Shown piece after piece: positions 12,070-22,154 of a stretch of DNA of 64,000 bases. The notes under the pieces were generated by a model. That model searched no databases. It was not told where the DNA came from and worked only from the letters and a program-made list of their open reading frames with translations. The stretch's first letter is position 1. The number at the start of each line of letters is the position of its first letter. Origin of the DNA: Salticus scenicus. Lineage: Eukaryota; Arthropoda; Arachnida; Araneae; Salticidae. The position numbers and the translations under genes were made by a program. The stretch spans positions 128,567,731 through 128,631,730 of the forward strand of contig OZ005651.1 in NCBI GenBank assembly GCA_963930645.1, given 5' to 3'.

Positions 12070-12725
12070 GAAAAAAATAGAAATACAGTTAGATCGTTCA
12101 AAATTGGTGCAGATAGGTTTTAGAGGCCTGCAAGTCGAATGAGGATATTTTCGAAAGTGTAAAGTTATTAGGAGCAGCGGGAAGGAGGAGGGGCGAAGGG
12201 GCAAAAAAAAAAAATAAAAATAGAGTTAGATCGTTTAAAATTGGTATAGAGGTTTTTGATACCTACAAATCGAATGCGGATATTTTCAAATTTGTAGAAT
12301 TTTTGGGAGAGCCGGGAAGGGGGGGTGCGAAGGGGCAAAATAATAGAAATAGAGTTAGACCGTTCAAAATTAGCACGTATAGGTTTTTGGGACCTACATA
12401 TCGAATGCAGATATTATCAAAAGGAAAATTTATTGGGATAGGATGAAAAAGAGGGGGGCAAAGGGGCAAAAATAGAGAAATTAGAGTTTGAGCGTTGAAA
12501 ATTAGTATTATTAGATTTTAAGGCCCGATGAATCGATTGCGGATATTTTCGAAAGTGTAGAATTATTACGAGTGTCGGGAAGGGGTGCGGGCGCAGGGGC
12601 AAAAATTAAGAAATTAATATAGGACGTTGGAAATTAATATTGTTAGGTTTAAAAGCCCGAGAAAACGATTGCGAATATTTTTGAAAGTTTAAAATAATTA
12701 GGAGGGGCGGGAATGGTGGGCGAAG
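12070..12725. repeat. Minisatellite block 2, five ~130-150-bp units
   Basis: Each unit has an AGAGTTAGATCGTTCAAAATT-type block, TAGGTTTT, an AATCGAATGCGGATATTTTC-like block and a G-rich GGGAAGGGG..CGAAGGGGCAAAA patch. The units diverge towards the right. Confidence 0.88.
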
Positions 12726-13027
12726 GTACACGCAACCGTCCGCCCGTGTATACGCTGCCATAGGCAGTGGGGACCTGGACCAATTATTCCATCAATGAGA
12801 GAATAATTTTTTTTTTGTATTTTATATTTATGTTTTCCCGTTACGATAGTATAGTGATTCATTAACAGTGTCGAACATAAATGCGCACGCGCAGCGCACA
12901 ATGGGTGCGACATTTTTCGGTCAGATTTCTTTTCTCTTTTTTTTCACATGCTAAAAATTAATGCAATTTTGAGAATTCATTAATCATAGTGATTCATTTA
13001 AAAATAGTGACCAGCGAAGTGGGCGTA

Positions 13028-13180
13028 CAGTCGGTAACAAAAGTATCCGAACACTAGCAAAAATTCCTATATAAAAAATGTAGAGTTAATACTGTTTTGT
13101 TAAATAAATCCTTGTCGAATCATTTTCTTAGTGATTCGAATTGTTCGGAGCTAGTGTTCGGATACTTTTATTACCGACTG
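13028..13180. mobile_element. 153-bp mariner-type MITE, family M1
   Basis: Ends are CAGTCGGTAACAAAAGTATC and its complement, bordered by TA at 13026-13027 and 13181-13182. A second family member is at 20151-20363. It interrupts the tail of the Helentron-like element exactly at a TA. Confidence 0.93.
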
Positions 13181-13469
13181 TAGCCTGCTGGTAGTATATA
13201 AAAAAATCTGTACTAGCATATAAAGAAATCTAGACGCAACTTGGTTCATGAGACAAACAGAGGTAATTAAATTTGTGTTTCGTCAACAACAACGACAAAT
13301 TCGTACGGACTCACTTTTATAAATTGTTCATGGTAAACAGCAGATTGCTAATTTTATAAAATTACTGGTGGGAAGCTGTTTTAGAAGGGTTGAATATATG
13401 TTAAAAAAAATAATAATAAATAAACAAACTGCTATTAAAGAAATATAGCCTTCTAAACAGAAAAAAAGA

Positions 13470-13700
13470 AAAAAAAAAAAAAAAAAAAGAATCTTTTAAT
13501 ATAAAAATTTTAGTGGCCCTTGAAAGTTTTGGGCTCCATAGGTCGAGGCCTATTGCATCTAATAGAAAAGAAGGGTCTGATCACAATATCTTGTAAGTTT
13601 TTAAGTATACCTTTTTCTTACACTACTAGGGGGCTCTGCCCCAAGCTCGCTCCGCTCACCAACCCCCGAGGGAGGCTTCGCCTCCCCCCAACCCACTTTG
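13470..13700. other. A-tract and GC-rich palindromic patch
   Basis: An A run lies near 13468-13488. At 13625-13700 a GC-rich stretch alternates AGGGGGCTCTGCCCC and GAGGCTTCGCCTCC type self-complementary blocks. It looks like the tail of another non-autonomous DNA element, but no matching left end was found. Confidence 0.4.
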
Positions 13701-13937
13701 CTTATTAACACATGTAGAGCTCTACCTGCTTATTCGCTGTTTTCTTTCACCTAAAAGGAATATTAATAGTGCATATTACAAGACAAAAACTGAAAAATAT
13801 TTTTGAAATCCTCATATTCAATGTCAAATTGAAATGTATAATATTTATATTTTTTTAATACAAAGAAATTTATAATATCTAGACCATTTTGCATTACAGC
13901 GTTAGTATATGACCCTTTTTATTTCTTTTTTGCAACC

Positions 13938-14275
13938 TTAGATTCGGACCACGGTACCCCAGTCGGTAGAACGCCGAGCTCGTAATTGGGAGATTGCGGG
14001 TTCGGTTCTCGAGCCAGCCAAAGTCCGTCGTGTACACTAATGGTGGCTGGTGCACGTAAAATTTGTCGTGGCCGCAATATCCTCCATGTTCCCATCAAAA
14101 TTATACCTCTGGGGGCCACCGAAGCGGGGGAGCCAACCCCTTCGTGTAGGACCAAAACTGTGGTGGCATGCCTCCGAAACATCCGTAGGGGTGCGTCCCA
14201 GACCGTCGCCAATTATCCATAGCACAGTAATGGTGCGACGTCAAACACAACCTACCTAATTATCTACCTACCTGC
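13938..14275 (+). mobile_element. tRNA-derived SINE, family SINE-B, copy 1
   Basis: The 5' 75 bp is tRNA-like: an A-box region CCCCAGTCGGTAGAACG, a GAGCTCGTAATTGG anticodon-arm-like block (CGT, tRNA-Thr-like) and a B box GGTTCGGTTCTC. The body runs through CACTAATGGTGGCTGG, TCCTCCATGTTCCCATC and GGTGCGACGT to a CCTACCTA tail. Short frames on both strands (13919-14259) are shadows of the SINE and share sequence with frames in the other copies. Confidence 0.88.
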
Positions 14276-14373
14276 AACCAGGGATCATATTTTAATTTTC
14301 CCGTGTAAGAAAATTAATTTTCTAAAAGCAGAGAAAACAGTTGATATTTATTTTCTTTCTTTTTTAAATCTAT

Positions 14374-14712
14374 GGCTTCGGACCGCGGTACCCTAGTGGG
14401 TAAAGCGCCGAGCACGTAATTGGAAGATTGCCGATTCGATACTTGAGCCGGCCAAAGACCGTCGTGTACACTAATGGTGGGTGCACGTAAAATTTGTCTT
14501 AGCCGCAATATCCTCCATGTTCCCATCAAAATTATACCTCTGGGGGCCACTGAAGCGGCGGAGCCATCCCCTTCGTGTAGGACTAAAACTGTGGTGGCAT
14601 GTCTCCGGAAAATCCGTAGGGGTGCGTCCCAGACCGTCGCCAATTATCCATAGCGCAGTAATGGTGCGACGTTAAATCCAACCTACCTGCCTACCTACCT
14701 ACCTACCTACAT
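14374..14712 (+). mobile_element. tRNA-derived SINE, family SINE-B, copy 2
   Basis: Aligns end to end with copy 1, tail (ACCT)n at about 14683-14708. Substitutions include loss of part of the TGGTGGCTGG block. The minus frame at 14314-14643 is a SINE shadow. Confidence 0.88.
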
Positions 14713-14749
14713 ACAACCATGGATCATATTTTAATTTTCCCGTGTAAAA

Positions 14750-15383
14750 TGACTACATGACCGAAGAACCACGTCACTGGGAGAAACTTTTTTCAAAATG
14801 GTAAATAGAGGACCTTCATAAACTTGTTGTTTTTAGTTGAAAACTTCTTTAATTAAAATGATAGAAATTTCTAAGCAGCTGAAATGTCTTCCTTGGAGTA
14901 TTCGGAACACATTGATACCTGTCATGACACGAAAGACCCTGCCCTCCGTTAGAAGATGTCGCAGACAAAAAAATTTGACTCCAGTGACAGTAATTTTTAT
15001 CTAATATATAGAGAATAGCTTCCTTTTAAAGATTTCAGGAAAAAAAAAAAGCTGTTTTTTCTAAAGTATGAAAAGTAAAAAGCAAATTTTAGGATTATTA
15101 AATTAAAACAAGTTTGGTAAATAAAAAAAAAAGTTTCATAAAGATGTTTAAAAACTCCAAAAATACAATCAGTGTCACATATATAAACGTCATTAAAATT
15201 TTAAATAACTTTCTTTCATATTAATTCTTCAACATTTATACAAATCAAAGCTGAACCAAGAAAAACATTTTTTTTAATGATTGTTCTGTTTCTTGATCTG
15301 TGTACAATTCAGTGAAATAGATCAATTTCAAAATAATAAAATTTATTTGATGAAACTTTAATTTTTGCAGAGTTTTTGTTTAA
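14750..15383. other. AT-rich spacer, nothing recognised
   Basis: No repeat ends, RNA gene or domain-bearing frame seen. Confidence 0.45.
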
Positions 15384-15610
15384 TACACTACTGGCCATTA
15401 AAATTGCTACACCAAAAAGGAATGATAATAACGGAATGAAATTTGTTGGACACATACATTATAGTAGGAAGAACAATTGATTAAAATTTCAGGAAATTTG
15501 GAGTAATATGTACTGAGAAAACAGTACATAAAGCAGCGACCTCTGTGAGCAATAACAGCACATATCTGCCTAGGCATTGAATCGAACAGCGATTGGATGA
15601 CATGTACGGA

Positions 15611-15817
15611 CATTTTATTTGACATTTATTGAGATCTATAGTTACAATGACTTTCATCTCGATTGCTCCATATTTTTACAGAAATTCACAGAAATACGTG
15701 CACACAATATTGTTGAAGACATAGGACAGCACAAACATCCATGCCCGCACCGAGATTCGAACTCGGAACCTGGAGACTGAGAAGGCAGCGCCCTGCCGAC
15801 CAAGCCACCCGGCCGGC
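15611..15817 (-). mobile_element. tRNA-derived SINE, family SINE-C, copy 1, inside the Tc1 arm
   Basis: On the minus strand it starts GCCGGCCGGGTGGCTTGGTC (A-box region), has the B box GAGTTCGAATCTC, continues GGGCATGGATGTTTGTG and ends in an AATAAATG..AAATAAAATG tail. GACATGTACGGA flanks it exactly on both sides (15599-15610 and 15818-15829), a 12-bp target duplication typical of LINE-driven insertion. The frames at 15654-15998 are shadows. Confidence 0.93.
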
Positions 15818-15829
15818 GACATGTACGGA

Positions 15830-16320
15830 TAGAGCACTTCATGAATTTTTAACACGATGCCACAATTCATCGATCGAAGTTACTGGTGAGTGGTGGGGGG
15901 CCAGTCGCTTTTCAACGATTAAACAGTCATTTTCATTGGTGCGAAATCAGGAGAACGCACTGGCCAGAGCAACAGTCGAACACATTCGGCATCAATGAAG
16001 GTCCAGACAATATGGACAACTTTCGGTCGTGCATTGTCCTGCTTAAATTTTGCGCTTCGGAGGCCTTGAACATAGGGCAGAGCGATGGGCCTTAACTCGT
16101 CAGAAATGTAATGGCTGGTATTCAGAGTGGCGGGAATGAAAACAAGAGGTGACCGGTACGTGTATCCAATGGTACCACATACCATCAATCCAGGTGGTGA
16201 CTCAGTATGCGGCTACCAAAATTCTGATTACCCTCAAAACTGCATCACTGATATGGGCGCCATTAATGTGTGATCAACGATGAACCTGGACGCAGGAATG
16301 GCGTGAAGTCACTTTTCTGG
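15830..16320 (-). pseudogene. Tc1 transposase C-terminal half, left arm
   Basis: The minus frame at 15919-16188 reads like the DDE domain of Tc1 transposases: MVCGTIGYTYRSPLVFI resembles the usual MVWGAIGY block, then ISDELRPIALPYVQGL, KFKQDNARPKVV containing the second catalytic Asp, and LLLWPVRSPDFAP. The third acidic residue expected after SPDxxP(I/M)E is absent: the frame reads PMKMTV and stops. The N-terminal helix-turn-helix and first Asp are not present in frame. A SINE separates this piece from the terminal repeat. Non-functional. Confidence 0.88.
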
Positions 16321-16379
16321 CAAATCACAAGCCTGTTTACAGCATCAAGTTTGCCTTATCCGTATTTAACGGCATTATG

Positions 16380-16790
16380 AATAATGCACATTGCCAGCTG
16401 GGATTCGATATCATCATACTGTCCATCATTTACAATGATGTTATGGGTTCCCATTGGATACACGTCTCGATTAATTCATGTTCGTATTCCTGGCACCCTG
16501 AACAGCGGCCATTAAATTTCTGATGAGTTAAGGCCCGCCCCTCTGCCCTGTATTTGAGGCCTCCGTAGCGCAAAATTTAAGCAAGATAATGCACGACCGC
16601 AAATTGTTTGTATTGTCCAGACCTACTTTGATACAGAATGTGTTCGACTGTTGCTCTGGCCAGCGCGTTCTCCTGATCTCGCACCAATGAAAATGACTGT
16701 TTAATCGTTGAAAAGTGACTGGCCCCCCACCACTCACCAGTAACTTCGATCGATGAATTGTGGCATCGTGTTAAAACGTCATGAAGTGCT
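16380..16790 (+). pseudogene. Tc1 transposase C-terminal half, right arm
   Basis: A plus-strand mirror of the left-arm copy. It contains ISDELRPAPLP, LRSAKFKQDNARPQIV, then a TYFDTECVRLLLWPARSPDL block, and again PMKMTV followed by a stop. Sharing the same loss of the catalytic Glu and the same stop shows both arms descend from one already damaged copy. The minus-strand frames at 16528-16807 are shadows of this arm. Confidence 0.85.
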
Positions 16791-17020
16791 CTACCCGTAC
16801 ATGTCATCCAATCGCTGTTCGATTCAATGCCCAGGCAGATATGTGCTGTTATTGCTTACAGAGGTCGCTGCTTTATGTACTGTTTTCTCAGTACATATTA
16901 CTCCAAATTTCCTGAAATTTTAATCAATTGTTCTTCCTACTATAATGTATGTGTCCAACAAATTTCATTCCGTTATTGTCATTCCTTCTTGCTGTAGCAA
17001 TTTTAGTGGCCAGTAGTGTA

Positions 17021-17640
17021 TTTTTGTAAAATCTCCAGTTGTGTGGTTTTATTTATTATTCATGATCTCCTATGGGAATTGATATTTTTGAGAACAAATT
17101 AAAAATATATTTAACATCAAAATTATTATAAAAATCTTTGCAATATTGTTTTACTTCCGTCTCGGCATCTCACCCCAATCTTGGACTAAGATAGCCGTGT
17201 ATTTAAAGCTAAGATGCCTTACAGGACTGCAATGTAAAATACGCATTTTTGGTGGTTTGTTTTAAAACTGCAATGTAAAATACGCATTGTTTGATTATTT
17301 TAAAACATATGTTTGACTAGTGCCATACCGGTGGCAACAGCTCACGGAAAGTCGTTATAAAATAAATATCTTTTATAGGTGAAAATGTTTTACTTTTATC
17401 GAAAAAGGAAGAGTATATGATTCCAAATCAGTTCGGGAGTAGTTATATACATATTTATATCGTATATGAGATAAAAAAGTAGAAATAACACAAAGACAAA
17501 ATAATAAAGAGATTTTAGCAAACTAAAATAATAATAATAATAATAAAACAAATAAATAGAGAATGGAGAAAGAAACGAAAAATAAAGAAGAGATTCTGTA
17601 ATACTTCTTTTATTTATTTTTCTCTTCTTCTAACCTAGTA
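17021..17640. other. AT-rich spacer with small tandem duplication
   Basis: The block CTGCAATGTAAAATACGCAT occurs at 17227 and again at 17268. Otherwise nothing recognised. Confidence 0.5.
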
Positions 17641-17644
17641 AATG

Positions 17645-17853
17645 AAAAGTGGGCTTTCAGAGATGACGTAAGGTGATGAGTTCGAATCCAGGTCGCTTTT
17701 TTCGGTTTAGCAGTTTGAAGTTTTTCGTGTTTTGTTCCGAAACTCGCGTAAATGCGGGCTTATATACCCAATGAAATACCATACGGAGGGCACTCCATCC
17801 AGGTTTAGGCTCTCGTGTAGTCAATCGACCTTAACCCCATACGCACCCACAAT
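17645..17853 (+). mobile_element. SINE-A, degenerate copy
   Basis: B box GAGTTCGAATCCAGGTCGC, then GTTCCGAAACTCGCGTAAAT, GCGGGCTTATA, GGAGGGCACTCC and GTAGTCAATCGACCTTAACC: the SINE-A body in order. The head before the B box is hardly recognisable. Confidence 0.78.
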
Positions 17854-17855
17854 AC

Positions 17856-17889
<34 letters not shown>

Positions 17890-20148
17890 AATATTTTGTA
17901 TGGAGAAATTTCACTCTGGGTTATATTATCTCATGAAAAATATGATGACTGTTATGATTCCTTTATCGCAATCGCTTTAACGTAACCGGTTACGAAAGTG
18001 TGATTAACAAAGCTGAGCGAGTTACATAAAAAATTATGAGATTATAAAAGATAAAACAGATAAGATAAGTGTGTTTAAAAATATTACTTTTCAATTCAAT
18101 ATTTTTGCTGGATGACGTTAGTAAATAAATGAAAAGAAAATAATACTAAATCAAAAAATATTTAATGCAATGGTTATTAAATGGACATTCAAAACGGCGC
18201 TGTATCTCACAAAGAGAGCTTTTAGAATTTGTCGTTTTGATTTTTGACAGTAACACCACCATTCAAATAGAAAATAAAGCCTATTTATAAAGCATAAAAC
18301 TATATTACAGTTTGTGTATATTTAATAAAATTATTATAAAATTATAAAATTTACTTATCTATTTTACGGTTGGATAGAGGGAATTTTCCTCAACCCTTGA
18401 CAGCTCAGAAGTCTTGATTAATTAAATTTTATCGTTCTCTGACGAACTTTAAAAATGTTTGTAACTTCAATTAATCTAGCTGGTTGCTGAGATGTCTGTA
18501 CGTCATATGTTTTTTTAATATATATATTAAATGCGATTACACTTAAGTTACTATATTATTTTGGAATTAATCTATTATTGTTTCGTAAACATTTCACATT
18601 TATTTTCCTTAACACATAATTAAATGCATGCATTTGAGAAATTTAGCTGTTTTTCCGGAGTATTATGGTGTTTCCTTTTTTACTTCTAAATATAATGGCG
18701 ATTATTCTATTCTTCTATCATAATATGTAATTTTCTGCTGTATCGTGATTATATTGTAATTTCTGTGAGTGTTCTTAATTGTGCTCTTGTATTGCCTAGT
18801 ATTTGATGGAAAGCTCGTTATGTATATATATCATCATAGTAATAATTCATCATTACAATGATCGAACACCAGGAAGGAAGACTTGAATTAACCAATAAAC
18901 AATTACACATGGAAGTGAAGCCTTATATAAAGCAAAATATATTGAAAGAGTTAATATGAGTTCTTTCTGAGACATTGATATATGATATCAGTGGTTTAAA
19001 ATGAGATTTGAGACTATTCATACGAATGTATGTGTATGTATGAGTATGTGTTATTCATATTTATTATACCCCGTTCCATAGCATTAATATTAATATATGT
19101 AGTATTTAACATTCATTTAGAAAGACGTAATAACGTTACATGAACATATTATGACCGATGTGTAGTAATTCTGTAAAGTAAATGTATTTATCATATTATT
19201 ATATTATTCATAACATAAGAAAAATTATACAATTTTTAATAAGATCACATCGTGTTCCTTATAGAAAATAGCATACATTTAAATTATCATTCGCTTCAAT
19301 GCTTATTAAAATATGCAGTTAAATATGGCATAATAATCAATAAAAATACTTCGATATATTATTATAAAATATCAGCAATTCTATACGATGCATGTTAATG
19401 ATTTACGTGATTTCGAACTGTATAAAGTATACACATGATTTCAAACTGTATGATTATGTTATTGAGGGTCACAATAACACATTTACTACACAACACACTA
19501 CAAAATATTATGCTGTGTAAGATAGTTCTGGTTCCTTTACATTGACATCTCGTTCCTTTACATCCTTTACATTTTATTCTTTCTTTCACGCGCAGAAGAT
19601 TAGAAAAGTAAAGTCATAGGAAGTAGTCAATCAGTCTAGATAGAATGAAGTACTTGGCTAACGTTCTACGCAGGGAATTGCGTAGTTTCGAGAACAAATT
19701 TAATTGAGTGATCCTTCGTCATTCAACTGAGCATTTACTTTTGTGAAATTGCTTTAAGAACGGTGTAATAGTATCCGTGCGTTTAGAGTTATCAAAATTA
19801 ATCATAAACTATGTACTGAAGACAAGGAAATTTTTTAATATTGAGTAATATATTGCATCTGATTAAATTCCAGAAACACCTTTTACATAAACGTATTTTA
19901 ATTGTTAATAAAAGTATTATATAAGCAAGTATATAACACTTTATATACTTAAAAGTATAATAAACGCATTTAATTATTAAATTAATTTTCCTTTAAAATT
20001 AAATTTAAAAATATCCTTTAGTAAAGTATTTAAAGGAATGTCTGAACAAAAAATTTAAACTTTTACACTTTAGATTCATTGCACGTGTTTTATTAGATTT
20101 ATATAGCTTCTGCCAAAATGTATTTCTCAACTAATGTAGCCTACTACT
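17854..20148. other. AT-rich spacer, nothing recognised
   Basis: A T tract at about 17861-17884 is the only distinct feature. A TGTATG-type simple repeat lies near 19026-19050. No coding or transposon signal seen. Confidence 0.45.
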
Positions 20149-20150
20149 TA

Positions 20151-20363
20151 CAGTCGGTAACAAAAGTCTCCGAACACTAGCAAAAATTCCTATCTAAAAA
20201 AAGTACACTTCATACGGTTTTGTTAAATAAATCCTTATCGAATCATGTTCTTACACTGGCTAAGAACATGATTCGACAAGGATTTATTTAACAAAACCGT
20301 ATGAAGTGTACTTTTTTTACATAGGAATTTTTGCTAATGTTCGGACACTTTTGTTACCGATTG
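20151..20363. mobile_element. 213-bp hairpin MITE, family M1
   Basis: Ends CAGTCGGTAACAAAAGTC and complement, TA flanks at 20149-20150 and 20364-20365. Nearly the whole element pairs with itself: each arm is about 100 bp, with GATTTATTTAACAAAACCGT inverted in both, around a short centre at about 20254-20260. It shares ends and arm sequence with 13028-13180. Confidence 0.95.
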
Positions 20364-20499
20364 TACCTTTTAGTTATTTTGTAACCTTCTGTATAAGGAA
20401 ATATAAATAATTTATCGGGAATGTTAAAAATGGGGAACCTTTTAAAAATTCGAATGAATAAAAATCTATTAAAATTTCTGTGTTTTTTTATATAATTAA

Positions 20500-20660
20500 A
20501 TTTTATCTGTGGTTTCCTGCAAATACGGGCTCCCCGAGTTATCAGAAACTTTCAAGAGGAAACCGGGATATAAAACCCCTTGATGTTGTGACTATGTGGG
20601 TTAAGACCGATTGACTACACTAGGGTCCTAGGCCTTTGTGACTCGTCTACTGTGTGTGCG
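20500..20660. mobile_element. Rearranged SINE-A fragments
   Basis: A plus piece (GTGGTTTCCTGCAAATACGG at 20509) is followed by a minus piece (about 20583-20650, complement of CCTAGGACCCTAGTG..GTCAATCGG). Opposite orientations of adjacent parts imply inversion or two insertions. A (TGTGCG) microsatellite follows at 20648-20678. Confidence 0.6.
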
Positions 20661-20926
20661 TGTGCGTGTGCGTGTGCAATACCTTCTCCTACTAGAGGCC
20701 CAATGCAATACCTTCTCCTACTTTTTCTTTGAACTTTAATTTTAAGTTATGTCGTTTAAAAAGAAAAAAAAATTGTTTACAACATTTATTTATTTTTAAA
20801 CATAAAAAGGAAAAAAAATATTATCACGTGATATATATTAAAAAAAAAAAAAAAAAAAAATCTAGTATCATAAAATAATTCTGATAAAACTGCCGTCCCA
20901 ATATAGCTTTAAAATTATTAAATATA

Positions 20927-20928
<2 letters not shown>

Positions 20929-20963
<35 letters not shown>
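20929..20963. repeat. (TA)n microsatellite
   Basis: Alternating TA directly abuts the left end of the next hAT-like element. Confidence 0.95.
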
Positions 20964-20966
<3 letters not shown>

Positions 20967-21943
20967 GGGCGCGCCAGCATTGTCAGGCGCCTGTGTGCAG
21001 AGTTTTCATTAGCGCCCTATATTAACTTTTTTTTTTTTTTTTTTTTAAAGTTTTACGAATAGTTATCCTTCAGAAAGTCAACTGAATCTTGAACCTTAAT
21101 AATAATAAGTTTAATGAATAGCTAAGAAGAAAAGAAATGTATAAAATAAAGTGAAATTTTAAGAGAAACAAATAAAAAGGGCATCTTGCAGAAAGAGAAA
21201 AATCTTCTACAGGGAGTCTCGAAAACGCGGTACAATTATGAAGGCAAATAGAGGAAGCCAAAATAGGCAGATTTAGTGTTGATTTGGGAATAGAAATGCT
21301 GAGTTGAGGTATTAGATGACATAGATGAGATCTGTAAGTGTAAACGTTTCTATTTGTTTGGGTTTAATTTTTGAGTAATGTTAAATAAATATTTAAAACA
21401 TAAAATGTATTCTTAAACTAAACTTTCTCTCGCTTCATTACAAATTTTGAGAGTATTACACATATCATATTGAGCCAAAATATCCGTCTGTCTCTATCTG
21501 TATTCTTACCAAAACGTCAACTTTCTTGCGTGAAAAAAGTAATTCGTAAAGAATCAGAGAGTTTCTTGTCGACTAATGCACATTATTCAAGGATTACTCT
21601 CGAAACAACCCAGTAAAATTTAAATACACCGTAGAGCAGGAATTTCACTGATTTAGGAATAAGTATAAACCGTTTAAACTGAAAATATCTCAGAGACGCT
21701 AGTTCAGAACAGATGTCTGAACACAACTGAACTCTTTGGGAGTGTCTCTTCTCTTTTTATAATCTCTGCCGGGATTTGGTGAACTTTCGAGGTTATTCAG
21801 CTCCAGAAACCAATTGACATATCAAGAAAATTCCAGAACTCGGCATATTGATGATAGAGCTTCTAACCTTTGGAAACACTAAATTGTTACTTCTCGTCAA
21901 GCTTGTCGCCATGTCATTAAGTCTGTCTCCAAGGCTGACTATC

Positions 21944-22154
21944 ACCTCCCACCTAGGGTCGCTGCGTTCCTATGTTTTTAAGATCATTTTATTATACTTT
22001 CACCTCAGTTTATAGAAAGTAAACTTTCTTGAAAACCTTAGTGCTATTATAGCATAGAAATCATTAAGAAAATTTTCTTTTTGAAAATTATGGTGACAAT
22101 ATAATAAAACGATTGTAAAAAAGTAGGAACCTGCGACCCCTGCTCCCACCCCAC
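21944..22154. repeat. Fold-back inverted repeat
   Basis: The left arm (about 21944-22010: CACCTCCCACC, GGGTCGCTGCGTTCCTA, ATTTTATTATACTTTCACC) pairs with the right arm (about 22088-22154: GGTGACAATATAATAAAACG, TAGGAACCTGCGACCCCTG, CTCCCACCCCA). The minus frame at 22000-22191 is a shadow. Confidence 0.75.

Larger units (their letters stand above)
11420..13200 (+). mobile_element. Helentron-like non-autonomous element with internal minisatellites
   Basis: The left end is a TATATA-rich lead into AAAATCGTTTGTCCTGAGTG. The right end, read without the MITE inserted in it, is GACCAGCGAAGTGGGCG followed by TAGCCTGCTGGTAG. A short GC-rich tail hairpin of this form resembles Helentron 3' ends. Between them lie two minisatellite blocks: about 11,590-12,060 (units with CTCAAACAAA, TTTTGCTxTAAAATATAGCTAA, AAATATCTAAAAACCA) and about 12,070-12,725 (five units). 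No Rep/helicase protein is visible. Class assignment is inference. Confidence 0.45.
13914..14750. repeat. Tandem duplication carrying SINE-B twice
   Basis: Two units of about 400 bp (13914-14307 and 14349-14747) share the SINE and also its flanks: a T-rich left flank (TTTATTTCTTTTTT) and a right flank GGATCATATTTTAATTTTCC. Shared flanks mean the segment was duplicated after one SINE insertion. Confidence 0.85.
15386..17018. mobile_element. Palindromic Tc1-like element
   Basis: Ends CACTACTGGCCATTAAAATT and its complement, flanked by TA (15384-15385 and 17019-17020). The inverted similarity runs far beyond a normal terminal repeat: after removing a SINE (15611-15817), the left arm matches the right arm for roughly 450-500 bp, into transposase coding sequence on both sides. 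The unpaired centre is about 16,150-16,500. It is therefore a snap-back derivative of a Tc1 element. Confidence 0.9.

Noticed and set aside
13919..14675. Cluster of frames of 60-109 codons on both strands with similar products
   Set aside because: All are shadows of the two SINE-B copies; similar products recur because the SINE recurs.
15741..15998. 85-codon plus frame with MPAPRFELGTWRL start
   Set aside because: This is the reverse reading of the SINE-C head; the same type of peptide appears at the other SINE-C copy (26776-27039).
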